Notes: generated from the letters alone by a model not told the origin. A stretch of DNA of 64,000 nucleotides from Sphingobacteriales bacterium (GCA_016711295.1 JADJTE010000010.1:67686-131685); one strand, 5' to 3'; positions 1 through 10,289 are shown, counted from the stretch's first letter. A program made the numbers and translations.

Positions 1-1536
1 CGGGGCAATTTTGACGGCGGTATGTGTTTGGCTTGTAGTAGCGCCGCCTATCAATAGCGGGAGTTCGAAGCCTTGTCGCTGCATTTCGGCTGCTACGTCT
101 GCCATTTCGTCTAAGGAAGGCGTAATCAAGCCACTTAGCCCGATAATATCGACTTGGTGTTGGCGGGCGGCTGCCAAAATTTTGTCTGCTGGCACCATTA
201 CACCCAAATCAATGACTTCATAATTATTGCATGCCAATACTACGCCGACGATATTTTTGCCTATATCATGCACATCGCCTTTGACGGTAGCTAACAAAAT
301 TTTCCCTTGTGCTTGGGTGGCATTTTGGGCTTTTTCGGCTTCTAAATAGGGTTGCAGATAAGCAACGGAGCGTTTCATAACCCGTGCACTTTTGACCACT
401 TGGGGCAAAAACATCTTGCCCGCCCCAAACAGATCGCCTACGACGTTCATGCCGTCCATGAGCGGACCTTCGATGACAGCAATGGGTTTGCCCAACAATT
501 GTAGTGCTTCTTCGGTATCGATATCTACATAGTCGGTAATACCTTTAATTAGAGCATGTTGCAGTCGTTCGGCTACGCTTGTTTGCCGCCACGCCTCGTC
601 TTTTACTATGGTTTTACCTTTGCTCTTGATGGCTTCGGCATATTCGAGCAGGCGGTCGGCGGCTTGGGCATGTCGGTTCAGGATAACATCTTCGCATAAT
701 TGGCGGAGTGTGGGGTTTATCTCGTCATACACTTCTATCATGCCCGCATTGACGATACCCATATCCATACCCGCGCTGATGGCGTGGTATAGAAATACCG
801 AGTGCATCGCTTCGCGCACGTGGTCGTTGCCTCGAAAAGAAAAGGACAGGTTGCTCACGCCGCCGCTTACCTTTACCAAGGGCATCAATTGTTTGATTTG
901 GCGGGTGGCATCGATAAAGTCGACACGCGTAGTTGTTATGCTCTTCTATGCCTGTGGCTATGGCAAATACGTTGGGGTCGAAAATGATGTCTTGTGGTGG
1001 AGCGCGAGCCGCTCGGTCAACAACTGGTAGGCGCTTGGCAGATGCTCACCTTACGAGCAACCGTGTCGGCTTGCCCTTGCTCGTCAAAAGCCATTACCAC
1101 AACAGCCGCCCGTAGCGGCGCACTTTTTTTCCTGTGCTATAAATGGGGCTTCGCCTTCTTTGAGCGAAATAGAATTGACGATGCCTTTGCCTTGCAAACA
1201 CTTTAAACCCGCCTCAATGACGCTCCACTTAGAGCTGTCTATCATAATCGGGATACGCGCAATATCGGGTTCAGATGCGATGAGGCTCAGAAAATGAGTC
1301 ATCGCGGCTTCGCTATCGAGCATTGCCTCGTCCATATCTACATCAAGTACTTGCGCTCCATTTTCGACTTGTTGTCGGGCTACGGCGAGGGCTTCGTCGA
1401 AGCGTTCTTCCTTGACGAGGCGGGCAAATTGGCGGCTGCCCGTTACATTGGTGCGCTCGCCGATATTGACAAAATTGCTGCCAGGAAATACCGTAAAGGC
1501 TTCTAATCCGCTCAGGCGGAGCAGGGGAGTAGACAT
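1..1536 (-). CDS. metH: Methionine synthase (cobalamin-dependent), partial and frame-broken
   Basis: Transfers a methyl group from methyltetrahydrofolate to homocysteine through cobalamin. The protein begins at the pterin-binding domain (GERTNVTGSRQFARL near residue 27), so the homocysteine-binding domain of a full-length MetH is absent and is presumably a separate gene. Reading leftwards, the cobalamin cap domain (MDGMNVVGDLFGAGKMF) and the B12-binding motif DVHDIGKN follow, and the reactivation domain lies beyond the window edge. The frame breaks near 1130 (a run of seven A on the coding strand), near 1030, near 1005 and near 925, yet each piece matches the family without missing residues, so base-call error is likelier than decay. 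It is divergent from the E1 beta gene. Confidence 0.93.
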
Positions 1537-1925
1537 AATAAGGCTTATTAGTTTTGGATTAGACTTATAGCGGTTTTAGCATAAAATACATTTTTGAGCA
1601 TATAAAAGACATAATGCAGTTATTGCCCAAAATTGCTACCAATAAAAACGATAGGCCGCTCTAAGTTTAATGATGGTGAAGAAATTAGAAACAACTATTG
1701 CCAAACGCACTAAACAATAAGCAAATCCGTGTATTTAGCGGGGCAAAAGTACGGTGTTTATGGGACAAATGCGAGGTATTGCCCGAAAATAATGCACTGC
1801 CGTCCTTGAACGGAGCAATCAAGCAATAATTTTGGCATAATAAGGCGGTATTCGGGCAAAACTGCTTACCTTTTTGCCCGCTTTATTTCATCACTAAATA
1901 TATACCCATACCCTCTAAAACTATC
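1537..1925. other. Divergent intergenic region between metH and the E1 beta gene
   Basis: No gene is seen here. On the minus strand a TACTTTTG box (1744-1751) fits the Bacteroidota -7 element and would give metH a leader of about 200 bases. I looked for cobalamin- and SAM-riboswitch core motifs in that leader and found none I could support. Confidence 0.4.
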
Positions 1926-2910
1926 ATGCGAGAAATAAGATTCAGAGATGCCGTGCGCGAAGCTATGACCGAAGAAATGCGCCGCGACGAGCGCGTATTT
2001 TTGATGGGCGAAGAAGTTGCCGAATATGACGGAGCTTACAAAGTAAGTCAAGGTATGCTTAAAGAATTTGGACCTAAGCGCGTTATTGATACGCCTATTT
2101 CCGAATTGGGTTTTACAGGGCTTTGCGTAGGGGCTGCCATGAATGGGCTGCGTCCTATCGTAGAGTTTATGACTTGGAATTTTGCGGTCTTGGCATTTGA
2201 CCAAATTGTCAATTCGGCTGCCAAAACCTTGTCTATGTCGGCGGGGCAATTTTCTTGTCCTATTGTCTTTCGCGACCTACACAGGCGTAGCAGGGCAATT
2301 AGCTGCCCAACACGGGCAGACCTTTGAAAGTTGGTTGGGCAATACACCAGGTTTGAAGGTGGTATCGGTATCAACGCCCTACGACGCTAAGGGTTTGCTC
2401 AAAGCCGCTATCCGCGACGACGACCCCGTATTGGTGATGGAATCAGAAAAAATGTACTCCGATTTGGGCACTGTCCCCGAAGCCGAATACCTAATACCTA
2501 TTGGCAAAGCCGATATCAAACGTGCGGGTACGGATATTACTTTGGTAGCATTTAACAAAATGGTACACGTATCGCTCGAAGCCGCCGCCGAATTAGCCAA
2601 AGAGGGCATTAGTGCCGAAGTGATAGACCTGCGCACCATTCGCCCGATGGACATAGCTACGCTCGTACAATCGGTCAAAAAAACCAACCGCATGGTAGTG
2701 GTCGAAGAGGCTTGGCCCTTCGCGTCGGTATCGTCCGAAATTGCCTATAATGTCCAACGCCGCGCCTTTGATTACCTCGACGCACCCGTCGTGCGCGTCA
2801 ATGGTGCAGATGTGCCCATTCCTTATGCAGGCAATTTGGTCGATGGATTTATGCCCAACGCCGCCAAAGTGGTCAAAGCAGCTAAGGAAGTTATGTATTT
2901 GAAAAAATAG
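1926..2910 (+). CDS. pdhB: 2-oxoacid (probably pyruvate) dehydrogenase E1 component, beta subunit, one frame break
   Basis: Beta subunit of the thiamine-pyrophosphate E1 heterotetramer that decarboxylates a 2-oxoacid, most likely pyruvate. The N-terminal stretch (EIRFRDAVREAM, GEEVAEYDGAYKVS) and the C-terminal transketolase domain (SEIAYNVQRRAFDYLDAP, NGADVPIPYAGNL) are typical, and the length of about 327 residues is normal. The frame changes between about 2260 and 2290: the first part ends in IVFR and the sequence resumes in another frame at GVAGQLAAQH. No alpha subunit is adjacent, so it must be elsewhere. Substrate assignment to pyruvate rests on family resemblance only. Confidence 0.9.
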
Positions 2911-2955
2911 TTACGACTATCTATGCAGTTTCGTCGCTCAGTTATTTGCACTTAC

Positions 2956-4077
2956 CTAAGCACTACGCTTGCGGTAGTTGAGTATAGCCAGACTATTAAA
3001 CACAAGGGCGAAACCTATCATTTTGTAAAAATCGGGTAATAAATCGGTAAAGGTACTGCCTTTGATAAATACGGCTCTAATGACTTTGATAAAATAAGCG
3101 GGCGGGTTAAACGAGGCTATCCATTGCGCCCAAGTAGGCATACTTTCAATAGGGGTGTATAAGCCGCCCATTAAGATAAAAACCATCATAAAGAAAAATG
3201 AAAATAGCGTAGCTTGCTGCTGTGTGTCGGCAAAGGTAGAGATGAGCAGCCCTATGCCCAATACGCTCAACAAATAGATAGCAGAGAAAATGTAAATTGT
3301 CCAATAAGAGCCAATAGGTACAATGCCAAATACAGTATAAGCCACTATATTGCCTATCGTAATAGAAATTAAGCCCAAGACCCAGAAAGGAATAAGTTTG
3401 CCCAGAATAAACTCGTGCTTTTTGAGTGGGCTTACGTTCAATTGTTCTATTGTACCGGCTTCTTTTTCGGCTACTATATTGAGGGCTGCCATAAAACTGC
3501 CGACCATCGTAACCAAAATAGCCAAAATGCCGGGCACCATAAATAAATGGTAATCAAAATAGGGATTGTACCAACTTGACGATACAACCTCGATGCGTGG
3601 CATTTGACCATATTGCGGCACGGTGAGCCATTCGCTGCGGATATTGGCATTGAAATCAGCGATGATTTGAGCGGCGTAGGCTGTGCCCAAGCCTGCCCGA
3701 ACGCCATTAACCGCGTCAGCAGCCAAATGTATGGTAGTCTGCTGCTCACGGACGAGGTCGCGCTCAAACCCTGCGGGTATGGTCAAGATGATGTCGGTTT
3801 GGCTATTGCCTATGGTGTTTAGCGATTGTGCGTAGGACGTACCGTATTCGACCAAGCGGAAATAGCCCGTAGCGGTCATTTTTTCGACCAAGCGACGCGC
3901 ATAGTCGCTATGGTCTAAATCAACCACGCTGAACGATATATTCTTTATTTCGTAGTCGGCAGCAAAGGGTATAAGTATGAGTTGGATGATGGGCATCATC
4001 AAAATCAGGCGCAAAATAGTGGGGTTGCGAAAGATTTGGCGAAACTCTTTTTGCAATAAAATAAATAAATTATGCAT
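2956..4077 (-). CDS. ABC-2 type efflux permease
   Basis: Inner-membrane permease of an ABC-2 exporter of the YhhJ/YbhR type. It has an N-terminal membrane helix after EFRQIFRNPTILR, a periplasmic loop of about 150 residues, then five or six hydrophobic segments in the C-terminal half beginning with FMVPGILAILVTMVGSFM and the characteristic cytoplasmic stretch EKEAGTIEQLNVSPLKK. It is the last gene of the minus-strand efflux cluster (tetR, tolC-like, fusion lipoprotein, two ATPases, two permeases). The 373-residue length matches the family and the frame is intact. Substrate unknown; relatives export drugs or cationic compounds. Confidence 0.9.
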   Translation of the reverse strand: MHNLFILLQKEFRQIFRNPTILRLILMMPIIQLILIPFAADYEIKNISFSVVDLDHSDYARRLVEKMTATGYFRLVEYGTSYAQSLNTIGNSQTDIILTIPAGFERDLVREQQTTIHLAADAVNGVRAGLGTAYAAQIIADFNANIRSEWLTVPQYGQMPRIEVVSSSWYNPYFDYHLFMVPGILAILVTMVGSFMAALNIVAEKEAGTIEQLNVSPLKKHEFILGKLIPFWVLGLISITIGNIVAYTVFGIVPIGSYWTIYIFSAIYLLSVLGIGLLISTFADTQQQATLFSFFFMMVFILMGGLYTPIESMPTWAQWIASFNPPAYFIKVIRAVFIKGSTFTDLLPDFYKMIGFALVFNSLAILNYRKRSA

Positions 4078-4164
4078 AAACGAGCGATATTGAGTGGGCT
4101 TGCCCCGCGGTAGGGCAGAGGTGGTATTGGATAGTTGGAAATTTTTTTTTGGGTTTTATCTGCC

Positions 4165-5272
4165 TCATTCTAAGCGCACTTTGAACGTTTTGATGGCTAT
4201 GGTCAAAAAGACTACCGTCATCAGTCCCAAAATAATAGTTTGTTGATAGACAAAGGAAAATCCTAAACCCTTTACCATAATGTTTTTGACAATATTATAA
4301 TACCATTTTGTCGGTACGATATTGCTCATAATCTGCATGATTTTGGGCATATTTTCTATGGGAAACATAAAGCCGCTGAAAACAAGCGAGGGCATGAGCA
4401 TTCCTACTAATGAGATGAACATAGCTATTTGCTGCGACGAAACCAAGGACGAAATGAGCAAACCCAACGACAATGTAGTGATGATAAACAACATGCTTTC
4501 TGCTAACAGCAAGGGCAGGCTGCCGCGCAGGGGCATGTCCAATACGGTATGTGCCATCAGCAGAATAATCAATACATCGACAAAGCATAATACCATATAG
4601 GGCACAGCTTTTGCTCAGTACAACCAATAGGGGGCGCATCGGCGATACGAGTAATATCTCCATCGTGCCATTTTCTTTTTCGCGCACTATCGATACAGAA
4701 GTCATCATAGCTCCTAAGAGCATGAGGATAAGCGTCATAACACCTGGTACAAAATTGAACGAACTCTGCAATTGTGGGTTGTAGAGCATTCGCGTTTCGA
4801 TATTGATGGTATAGGGCAGGTTTTGCCTTTTGACCAACTCGGCTTGGTAATCGAGGATGATAGCAGTGGCGTAGTTAATGATGATATTGGCAGTATTGGG
4901 GTCAGACGCATCGCCGATGAGCCTTACTTGGGCATTGCGGCTATGCGCCAAATCGTCGGCGAGGCGGGCAGGAAAAATGGCTACTAAACGGGCTTTGCCT
5001 TGCTCGAAACTATTGGCTCTATCGCGCTCGCTGTGCAGGTAGTCCGATACGGTGAAGTAGCGACTGCTTTCGAGGCGGTTGGCGAGGTGTCGGCTGCTTT
5101 CGTCTTGGGCATAGTCGAGTATAGCGACGTTAGAGTTTTTGACTTCGTTAGACAAGGCGAAGCCAAATAGCAGCATCATCATAACGGGTAGCCCGATTAG
5201 AATGAGCATACTTCGGCGGTCGCGCAGTACGTGCCAGAATTCTTTTTTGATAAACGACCAAAAAATTTTCAT
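4165..5272 (-). CDS. ABC-2 type efflux permease, second copy, one frame break
   Basis: Partner permease of the preceding gene, YbhS/YhhJ-like. It has an N-terminal helix (SMLILIGLPVMMMLLFGFAL), a periplasmic loop, then FVPGVMTLILMLLGAMM and the cytoplasmic EKENGTMEILLVSPM loop. The frame shifts near 4612 just after that loop. The remaining four or so helices continue in a second frame (PYMVLCFVDVLIILLMAHT to the end FKVRLE). Total length of about 368 residues would be normal, so the break looks like a single-base error. It would form a heterodimeric channel with the 2956-4077 product. Confidence 0.9.
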
Positions 5273-5314
5273 ATCTTAGATGAGGTTCGCAATGGGAGGG
5301 AGTGAGCAAGTAAT

Positions 5315-6061
5315 TTATTCGTTGCGGCGAGCGTGGCGGGCGAGTTGCAAGAATACACTATCCATACTGTTGGCAACAAATTGTTGTTTGAGGCGGTCGG
5401 GTGTGTCCAAGGCAGCAATAGCACCATCGACCATAATAGAAACGCGGTCGCAATATTCAGCTTCGTCCATATAGTGAGTTGTTACAAAAATGGAGATGCC
5501 GCTATGGGCAGTTTCGTAAATCATATCCCGAAATTGGCGGCGCGTGATAGGGTCGACCCCGCCCGTGGGCTCGTCCAAAAAGACGATTTTGGGTTGGTGG
5601 AGCAGGGCAGTCGAAAACGATATCTTTTGCCGCCAACCGATGGGTAGCGAGCCTACCAATTTGTTGGCTTCGTGGCTTAATCCCAATCGTGTGATTAGTT
5701 CGTCGGATTTGCGCTTTTGTTCGGCGGCAGACAAGCCGTAGATGCCGCCAAAAAACCTAATATTTTCGCGCACGGTTAGGTTTTCGTAGAGCGAAAATTT
5801 TTGGCTCATATAGCCTATTTGCTGCTTGATACTTTCGCTTTCGGTATAAACATCGTAGCCTGCTACGCGAGCTTTGCCCGATGTAGGCGACAATAAACCG
5901 CAAAGGATGCGCATGGCAGTTGTTTTGCCCGCGCCATTAGCCCCCAGAAAGCCAAATATCTCGCCTGCCTTTACTTGGAAGCTAATAGAATTGACAGCGA
6001 CAAAATCGCCAAAACGTCGGGTGAGTGCTTCGGTTTCGATGACATTGGGTAAATCGGTCAT
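5315..6061 (-). CDS. ABC transporter ATPase, degenerate signature motif
   Basis: ATP-binding subunit of the efflux cluster. Walker A GANGAGKTT lies near residues 40-48, Walker B is IVFLDEPTGGVDP, and the switch loop VTTHYMDEAEYCD keeps its histidine. The ABC signature, normally LSGGQ, reads VGSLPIGWRQK and is degenerate. The neighbouring ATPase (6086-7003) has the reverse pattern, so the pair resembles the two halves of YbhF, here encoded as separate genes. It is intact at 248 residues and lies 42 bases upstream of the permease at 5272. Confidence 0.93.
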   Translation of the reverse strand: MTDLPNVIETEALTRRFGDFVAVNSISFQVKAGEIFGFLGANGAGKTTAMRILCGLLSPTSGKARVAGYDVYTESESIKQQIGYMSQKFSLYENLTVRENIRFFGGIYGLSAAEQKRKSDELITRLGLSHEANKLVGSLPIGWRQKISFSTALLHQPKIVFLDEPTGGVDPITRRQFRDMIYETAHSGISIFVTTHYMDEAEYCDRVSIMVDGAIAALDTPDRLKQQFVANSMDSVFLQLARHARRNE

Positions 6062-6085
6062 AAAATAAAATGGAAACGAGGAGGG

Positions 6086-7003
6086 TTATTGTGCTTGCAT
6101 CAGCTCGATAAAAGCATCTTCGATGGTAGGGGCTACGGGTTTAAAACTGAGTTGGGCGTGTTGGCGGCTTTGCAAATAGGCTTCGGTAGCAGGCGCATCG
6201 GCTTCTCCATTTTTGAGCGACAAATGCAAGTATTCACCAAAGGCAAAACAAGTATCGGTTTGGCTATATTGGCGCAAATCGCTGAGTAGCCGAAACATAT
6301 TTTCGCTCCGCACGGCGTAGAGGCGTTTTGGGTATTTGGCTAATATGCCTTCTACTGTATCTATGTCTAAGATGCGTCCTTTTTGGATAAGGGCAATGCG
6401 GTCGCAGCGCAGAGCTTCGTCCATATAAGGGGTTGATACGACTATGGTAATGCCACGTGCCCGTAGGCGGTCGAGCATATCCCAAAATTCTTTGCGCGAT
6501 ACGGGGTCTACGCCCGTAGTGGGTTCGTCGAGCAGCAATACCTTGGGTTCGTGAATGAGGGCGCAGCACAGGGCTAATTTTTGCTTCATACCGCCCGACA
6601 GTTTGCCCGCCAACCGGTCTTTGAAAGGGGCTATTTGTACATAAATATCCTCGATGAGGTGGTAGTTTTGGGCAATGGTAGTATTGAATACGGTGGCGAA
6701 AAATTCGAGGTTTTCGATAATGCTGAGGTCTTGGTACAAGGCAAATTTGCCTGGCATATATCCCACTATTTTTCGGATAGCCCAAAAATCTTTGACTGTA
6801 TCGAAGCCTAATACCTGCGCAGTGCCCGAATCGGGCAGCAACAAGGTAGTTAATAAGCGAAATAAAGTGGTTTTGCCCGCTCCGTCCGCCCCGATTAGCC
6901 CAAACAATTCGCCTTGCTGGACATCAAAACTTACCTTGTCCAAAGCCAAGATATTGCCCTTGTCATAGGTCTTTATGATATTATTTACGGATATAGCCGG
7001 CAT
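6086..7003 (-). CDS. ABC transporter ATPase, switch histidine replaced
   Basis: Second ATP-binding subunit of the efflux cluster. Walker A GADGAGKTT is near residue 38, the signature LSGGMKQK is intact and Walker B is LLLDEPTTGVDP. The switch loop reads STPYMDEALRCD, so the usual catalytic histidine is proline. A C-terminal extension of about 80 residues follows, ending IEDAFIELMQAQ. The 305-residue protein has an intact frame. Together with the 5315-6061 ATPase it probably forms a heterodimer with a single working ATP site. Gap to the next gene is 24 bases. Confidence 0.93.
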   Translation of the reverse strand: MPAISVNNIIKTYDKGNILALDKVSFDVQQGELFGLIGADGAGKTTLFRLLTTLLLPDSGTAQVLGFDTVKDFWAIRKIVGYMPGKFALYQDLSIIENLEFFATVFNTTIAQNYHLIEDIYVQIAPFKDRLAGKLSGGMKQKLALCCALIHEPKVLLLDEPTTGVDPVSRKEFWDMLDRLRARGITIVVSTPYMDEALRCDRIALIQKGRILDIDTVEGILAKYPKRLYAVRSENMFRLLSDLRQYSQTDTCFAFGEYLHLSLKNGEADAPATEAYLQSRQHAQLSFKPVAPTIEDAFIELMQAQ

Positions 7004-7116
7004 GTCAATGGCGTTTAGGATTTGGGAATTACTTGTTTTTGAATGTTCTGCAATGAATATTCAAAAACAAAACTAAATTTTTGGAGTATTATAAATGTTG
7101 TTTCTTGTATTTGCAC

Positions 7117-8104
7117 TTAATCGGGCAATTTTATTTCGGCATACATACCTATTTTTAGGTAGCCCTCCTTATTGGGCACTTTTATTTTGGTCGCATACAC
7201 TAAATTAGCCCTTTCATCTTTGGTTTGTATCGTTTTGGGCGTAAATTCGGCTTTATCGGCTATCCAAACCACCTTGCCCGCTATTTGTTTATAATTGTCT
7301 TTTTCTTGGTCTATCAATACCGTTACATCTTGATTGAGGCGCACGCGACTTAGTTGCTTGCCCGATAGGTAGGCACGCAATACCAATGTATCGAGATTAG
7401 CCAATTTGAAAAGTGGTTTTCCTACGGTAGCTATTTCGCCTTCGTTGGCATAGGTTAGCAATACCGTGCCGTTTTGTGGGGCGGCTGTGCTACAATGCCT
7501 CAATTGGTCGTCGTAGAGCGGTAACCGCTCGTTAATAGGGTTTTTCTCGCTCATAATACCTTTATTTTGTAGGTCTACCATATCTTGTTGGGTGCGCATT
7601 TGTTGGCGCAATACATTTTTTTGGCTTTCTGTGGCGACAATTTGTTTTTGCAATACGGCAATTTGCCCCGTTATATCGTCGAGTTGTTTAGCGGGCACGG
7701 CATCGGCTTTTACGAGTTTATCCATCCGTTGGCGTTCTTTTTCCAACACCCTCATTTGCTCGTTTTGGGTATCTATTTGCCGTTCTACGGCGGTCAATTG
7801 TTCGCGCAATACGGCTACTTGTGGTGCTGCATCGTTGCGTTTTTCGCCTACGGCTTGTAGGGTAGCTTGTACTTGCCGTTTTTGCAATTTGATTTGCTCG
7901 CAATCGATGTCGGCAACTATATCGCCCTTTTTCAATACGGCACCTTCTTCTACGGCAAACCGCAATAGTTTGCCATTGGCTCGGCGGCAACTATCAATTC
8001 GTCGGCTTCCGAATACGCCACTTGCATCGAAAGAATCTGGCGGTGGGCTGGCACGATGCCCATAAGAGGCATATCGCGATAGAAAATATAAAATTAGATT
8101 TCAT
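7117..8104 (-). CDS. HlyD/AcrA-type membrane-fusion lipoprotein, two compensating frame breaks
   Basis: Periplasmic adaptor linking the ABC exporter to its outer-membrane channel. The ATG at 8102-8104 opens a lipoprotein signal ending in the lipobox LLWASC, followed after two nearby single-base shifts (about 7975-8020) by ASGVFEADELIVAAEANGK and LLRFAVEEGAVLKKGD, the biotinyl-lipoyl-like half motif. A long alpha-helical hairpin (about residues 80-190, rich in Q, E, R and K) and a beta-barrel domain (GEIATVGKPLFKLANLD) follow, ending near IKLPD. Both shifts fall within 50 bases and leave the family sequence complete. About 328 residues. Confidence 0.9.
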
Positions 8105-8298
8105 GAGATTAGACTTTTTTGTCCCTATCAAGGGTGTTTTTTGCGGGATATATTTTTTTAGCAACTATTTTGGGTATGGGGTTTTGGGCTATGTCTATCT
8201 GATAATGCCTGATATCGTTGTATATTTGATTATAAATAGCTATTCTCCCTACAAGGCTAAATAGTTCCTTTTTTTGAAAGAAAGAGAGAGCAATGCGC

Positions 8299-9570
8299 TT
8301 AGTATCCCAAGGTAAGGCGTAAGGCAGCGATGGCTTGGGCCTGTTGTAGCTCGTGTATAATTAGGTTTTGCCGAGCCAAATCGGCATTATTGGCTTCGGT
8401 GAGGTAGTCGGCGGGCGTAATAATGCCGTTTTCGAGTTGTACTTCGGCAGTTTGGCGTATTTTTTCGCGTAGCTCAATCAAGGCTTGGTCTTGATGCAAC
8501 AATTGGGTATATCGGTCTATGTCGGCGCGTTGGGCAATGGCTTTGCTTTGTAGCAGCCAAGTCCATTGTGCTTCCATCTGGGTATTTTTGGCTTTATTGA
8601 CTGCTATTTGTTGCCGCTCAATATGGCTACTTTTGCTATACAAATAGCCCAACGGTACGCGCAATTGCAGACCTCCGATGGCATAAGGTTCTATGCTGTT
8701 GGAGAGCATATTGAGGGCGGGTCTGCCCAAACCGCCGCTTACAAACGCACCTATTTTAGGGCTATTTTTGGCTTTGATGAGCTTTTCTGATGCGTCTATG
8801 GCATCGCGTTGCGCTTTGAAATATGCCAATTCGGGGCGAGCTATCGGGGTGGTATTGGCGGGCGGGGCTGCTGTTTCGGGCAATAAGGTGGCTTGTTGTA
8901 CGGCGGGATTGCCCGTCAGCCATGCCAAGGTTTGCAGGGCAGCATCTTTGCGGTTTTGGGTTTCGGCTATTTGTTGCTCCAATTCGAGCAGACGCGCATC
9001 GATGACCCAAATTTGGCTGCCTGTTGCCAGACCTCCTGAGCGCAATTGTTCGGCTTTACGTTTTTTTGCTACCAAGTCTTTTTGCAACAATTGGGCGTTG
9101 CCTATTTGTTTTTCTGCTAATAATACGCCAAAAAACAGCGCATTGGCTTGTTCGCGAAGGCTATACAAGTCTGTTTTTAGCTTTTCGACTTCGGCAGTAG
9201 CGTTGGCACGAACTAAGGCTTGTTGTTGGCGCGTGCTGCCTCCGTCCCAAATATTTTGATTAATGTCTATATTTGCTTTATATTGCCAACGCGACGGCGA
9301 TTCTATCCCAAGACCTATGGGCAACTCGGAAGGTAGCGACGTAACTGCCGACTGCCAAGTGGCTTGGGCAGAGGCAGTAGCTTGGGGTAGGTTGTTTTTT
9401 TGGAGTAGCGCAACTTGTAGGTCTGCTGCTTGCTTGATAAGGGGTAGTAATTCGGCTTGGGGGCTGTGTTGCTCGACCTGCAACAAACAATCGCGCCACG
9501 TGAGGGTAGTGCTTTGCGACCACGCGCTAAGACTATACAAAAAAAGCGCGAAGAACAGGTATTTAGACAT
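8299..9570 (-). CDS. TolC-family outer-membrane efflux channel
   Basis: Outer-membrane exit duct of the efflux cluster. It has an N-terminal signal peptide (LFFALFLYSLSAWSQ, predicted cleavage after WSQ), then two outer-membrane-efflux repeats with long coiled-coil helices (QIGNAQLLQKDLVAKKRKAEQL; AEVQLENGIITPADYLTEAN). The GIITPADYL motif is typical of TolC-like proteins of Bacteroidota. The frame is intact at 423 residues. It is the first structural gene after tetR, and an operator-like palindrome matching the one before tetR lies directly upstream of its start codon. Confidence 0.93.
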   Translation of the reverse strand: MSKYLFFALFLYSLSAWSQSTTLTWRDCLLQVEQHSPQAELLPLIKQAADLQVALLQKNNLPQATASAQATWQSAVTSLPSELPIGLGIESPSRWQYKANIDINQNIWDGGSTRQQQALVRANATAEVEKLKTDLYSLREQANALFFGVLLAEKQIGNAQLLQKDLVAKKRKAEQLRSGGLATGSQIWVIDARLLELEQQIAETQNRKDAALQTLAWLTGNPAVQQATLLPETAAPPANTTPIARPELAYFKAQRDAIDASEKLIKAKNSPKIGAFVSGGLGRPALNMLSNSIEPYAIGGLQLRVPLGYLYSKSSHIERQQIAVNKAKNTQMEAQWTWLLQSKAIAQRADIDRYTQLLHQDQALIELREKIRQTAEVQLENGIITPADYLTEANNADLARQNLIIHELQQAQAIAALRLTLGY

Positions 9571-9577
9571 AAACTAT

Positions 9578-9600
9578 ATGGTTTAACTATTTGGTTAATC
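9578..9600 (-). promoter_or_regulatory. Operator-like palindrome upstream of the tolC-like gene
   Basis: The dyad TTAACTATTTGGTTAA lies 8-30 bases before the tolC-like start codon. The same arrangement, with four or five base differences over about 35 bases including the start codon, occurs before tetR (10251-10276). It probably binds the TetR protein encoded in between. This is inference from shared sequence and placement. Confidence 0.65.
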
Positions 9601-9624
9601 AAAAGGCAAAAAAACAGGACAATC

Positions 9625-10246
9625 CTATGCACCAGCAGGTGGTGTTACTCGTAAAATAGACCGAATATAGGTTTGTATCTCTTGCGAACGTTGTTCCATG
9701 AATGCATCAAAATCGAGGTCGGATAGGGCTGCCATGTGTTGGAGAATAGGTTTGGACAAAAACGGAAATATGCACATACTCATCACCGATACCAAAAACT
9801 GGATCGGATTGAGCGAGCGCACTTTATCGGCTGCCAAATCGTCGTAATAACTCTGGACAAATTCTGTGGCGATAGTGATTGGCAGCCGCTGCGCAAAATC
9901 GCGGTTTTTATGCACCGTATTGATGATAAAAAGCGGTAAATATGGGTTTTGGCGCAGCAAATTGATGTGCATAGTGGGTATTGGCATATTTTATCGTTAA
10001 ACGACAAAGGACTTGATGATAATTCTTGTATTTGAGGAAAAAAGAAATAAATTTTTGCTCAAATATGCGTTCGAATAGCAAATCCTTCGACCGAAAATAA
10101 TAGTGCAGCATCGCTTTGTTGATGCCTGCAAGGTCGGCTATCTCCTGCATACGCGACCCATCATAGCCCGACCGCAGAAAAACCTGCTCGGCGGCTGCCA
10201 ATATCTTGGCTTCGGTACTCAATTTATCGGTGTTTTTAATTGACAT
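9625..10246 (-). CDS. TetR/AcrR-family transcriptional regulator, frame-broken
   Basis: Predicted ligand-responsive repressor of the adjacent efflux genes. The N-terminal helix-turn-helix (AAAEQVFLRSGYDGSRMQEI, then AGINKAMLHYYFRSKDLLF) is classical TetR. The sequence continues to about FFLKYKN in frame one, and the ligand-binding C-terminal domain (NPYLPLFIINTVHKNRDFAQ to TPPAGA) lies in another frame, with shifts at about 9985-10060. Total length of about 205 residues is normal. It is the first gene of the minus-strand cluster and has a palindrome just upstream of its start, consistent with autoregulation. Confidence 0.9.
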
Positions 10247-10250
10247 AAAC

Positions 10251-10276
10251 TAATTGGTTTAACCATTCGGTTAATT
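10251..10276 (-). promoter_or_regulatory. Operator-like palindrome upstream of tetR
   Basis: The perfect dyad TTAACC-ATTC-GGTTAA sits between the tetR start codon (10244-10246) and its -7 box. Bound repressor here would block transcription initiation. It is near-identical to the site at 9578-9600. Confidence 0.7.
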
Positions 10277-10280
10277 TTGT

Positions 10281-10289
10281 GCAAAGGTA
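10281..10289 (-). promoter_or_regulatory. -7 promoter box of the tetR efflux operon
   Basis: Read on the minus strand, the sequence is TACCTTTGC, an exact match to the Bacteroidota -7 consensus TAnnTTTG. It lies about 35 bases before the tetR start, with the operator-like palindrome immediately downstream. Confidence 0.65.

Noticed and set aside
608..1030. 140-codon plus-strand frame
   Set aside because: It is the antisense of metH, whose own sequence matches the family.
1537..1743. Cobalamin or SAM riboswitch before metH
   Set aside because: The leader is long enough, but I could not find the conserved core motifs.
6264..6785. 173-codon minus-strand frame inside the ABC ATPase
   Set aside because: It is an out-of-frame shadow of the ATPase coding sequence.
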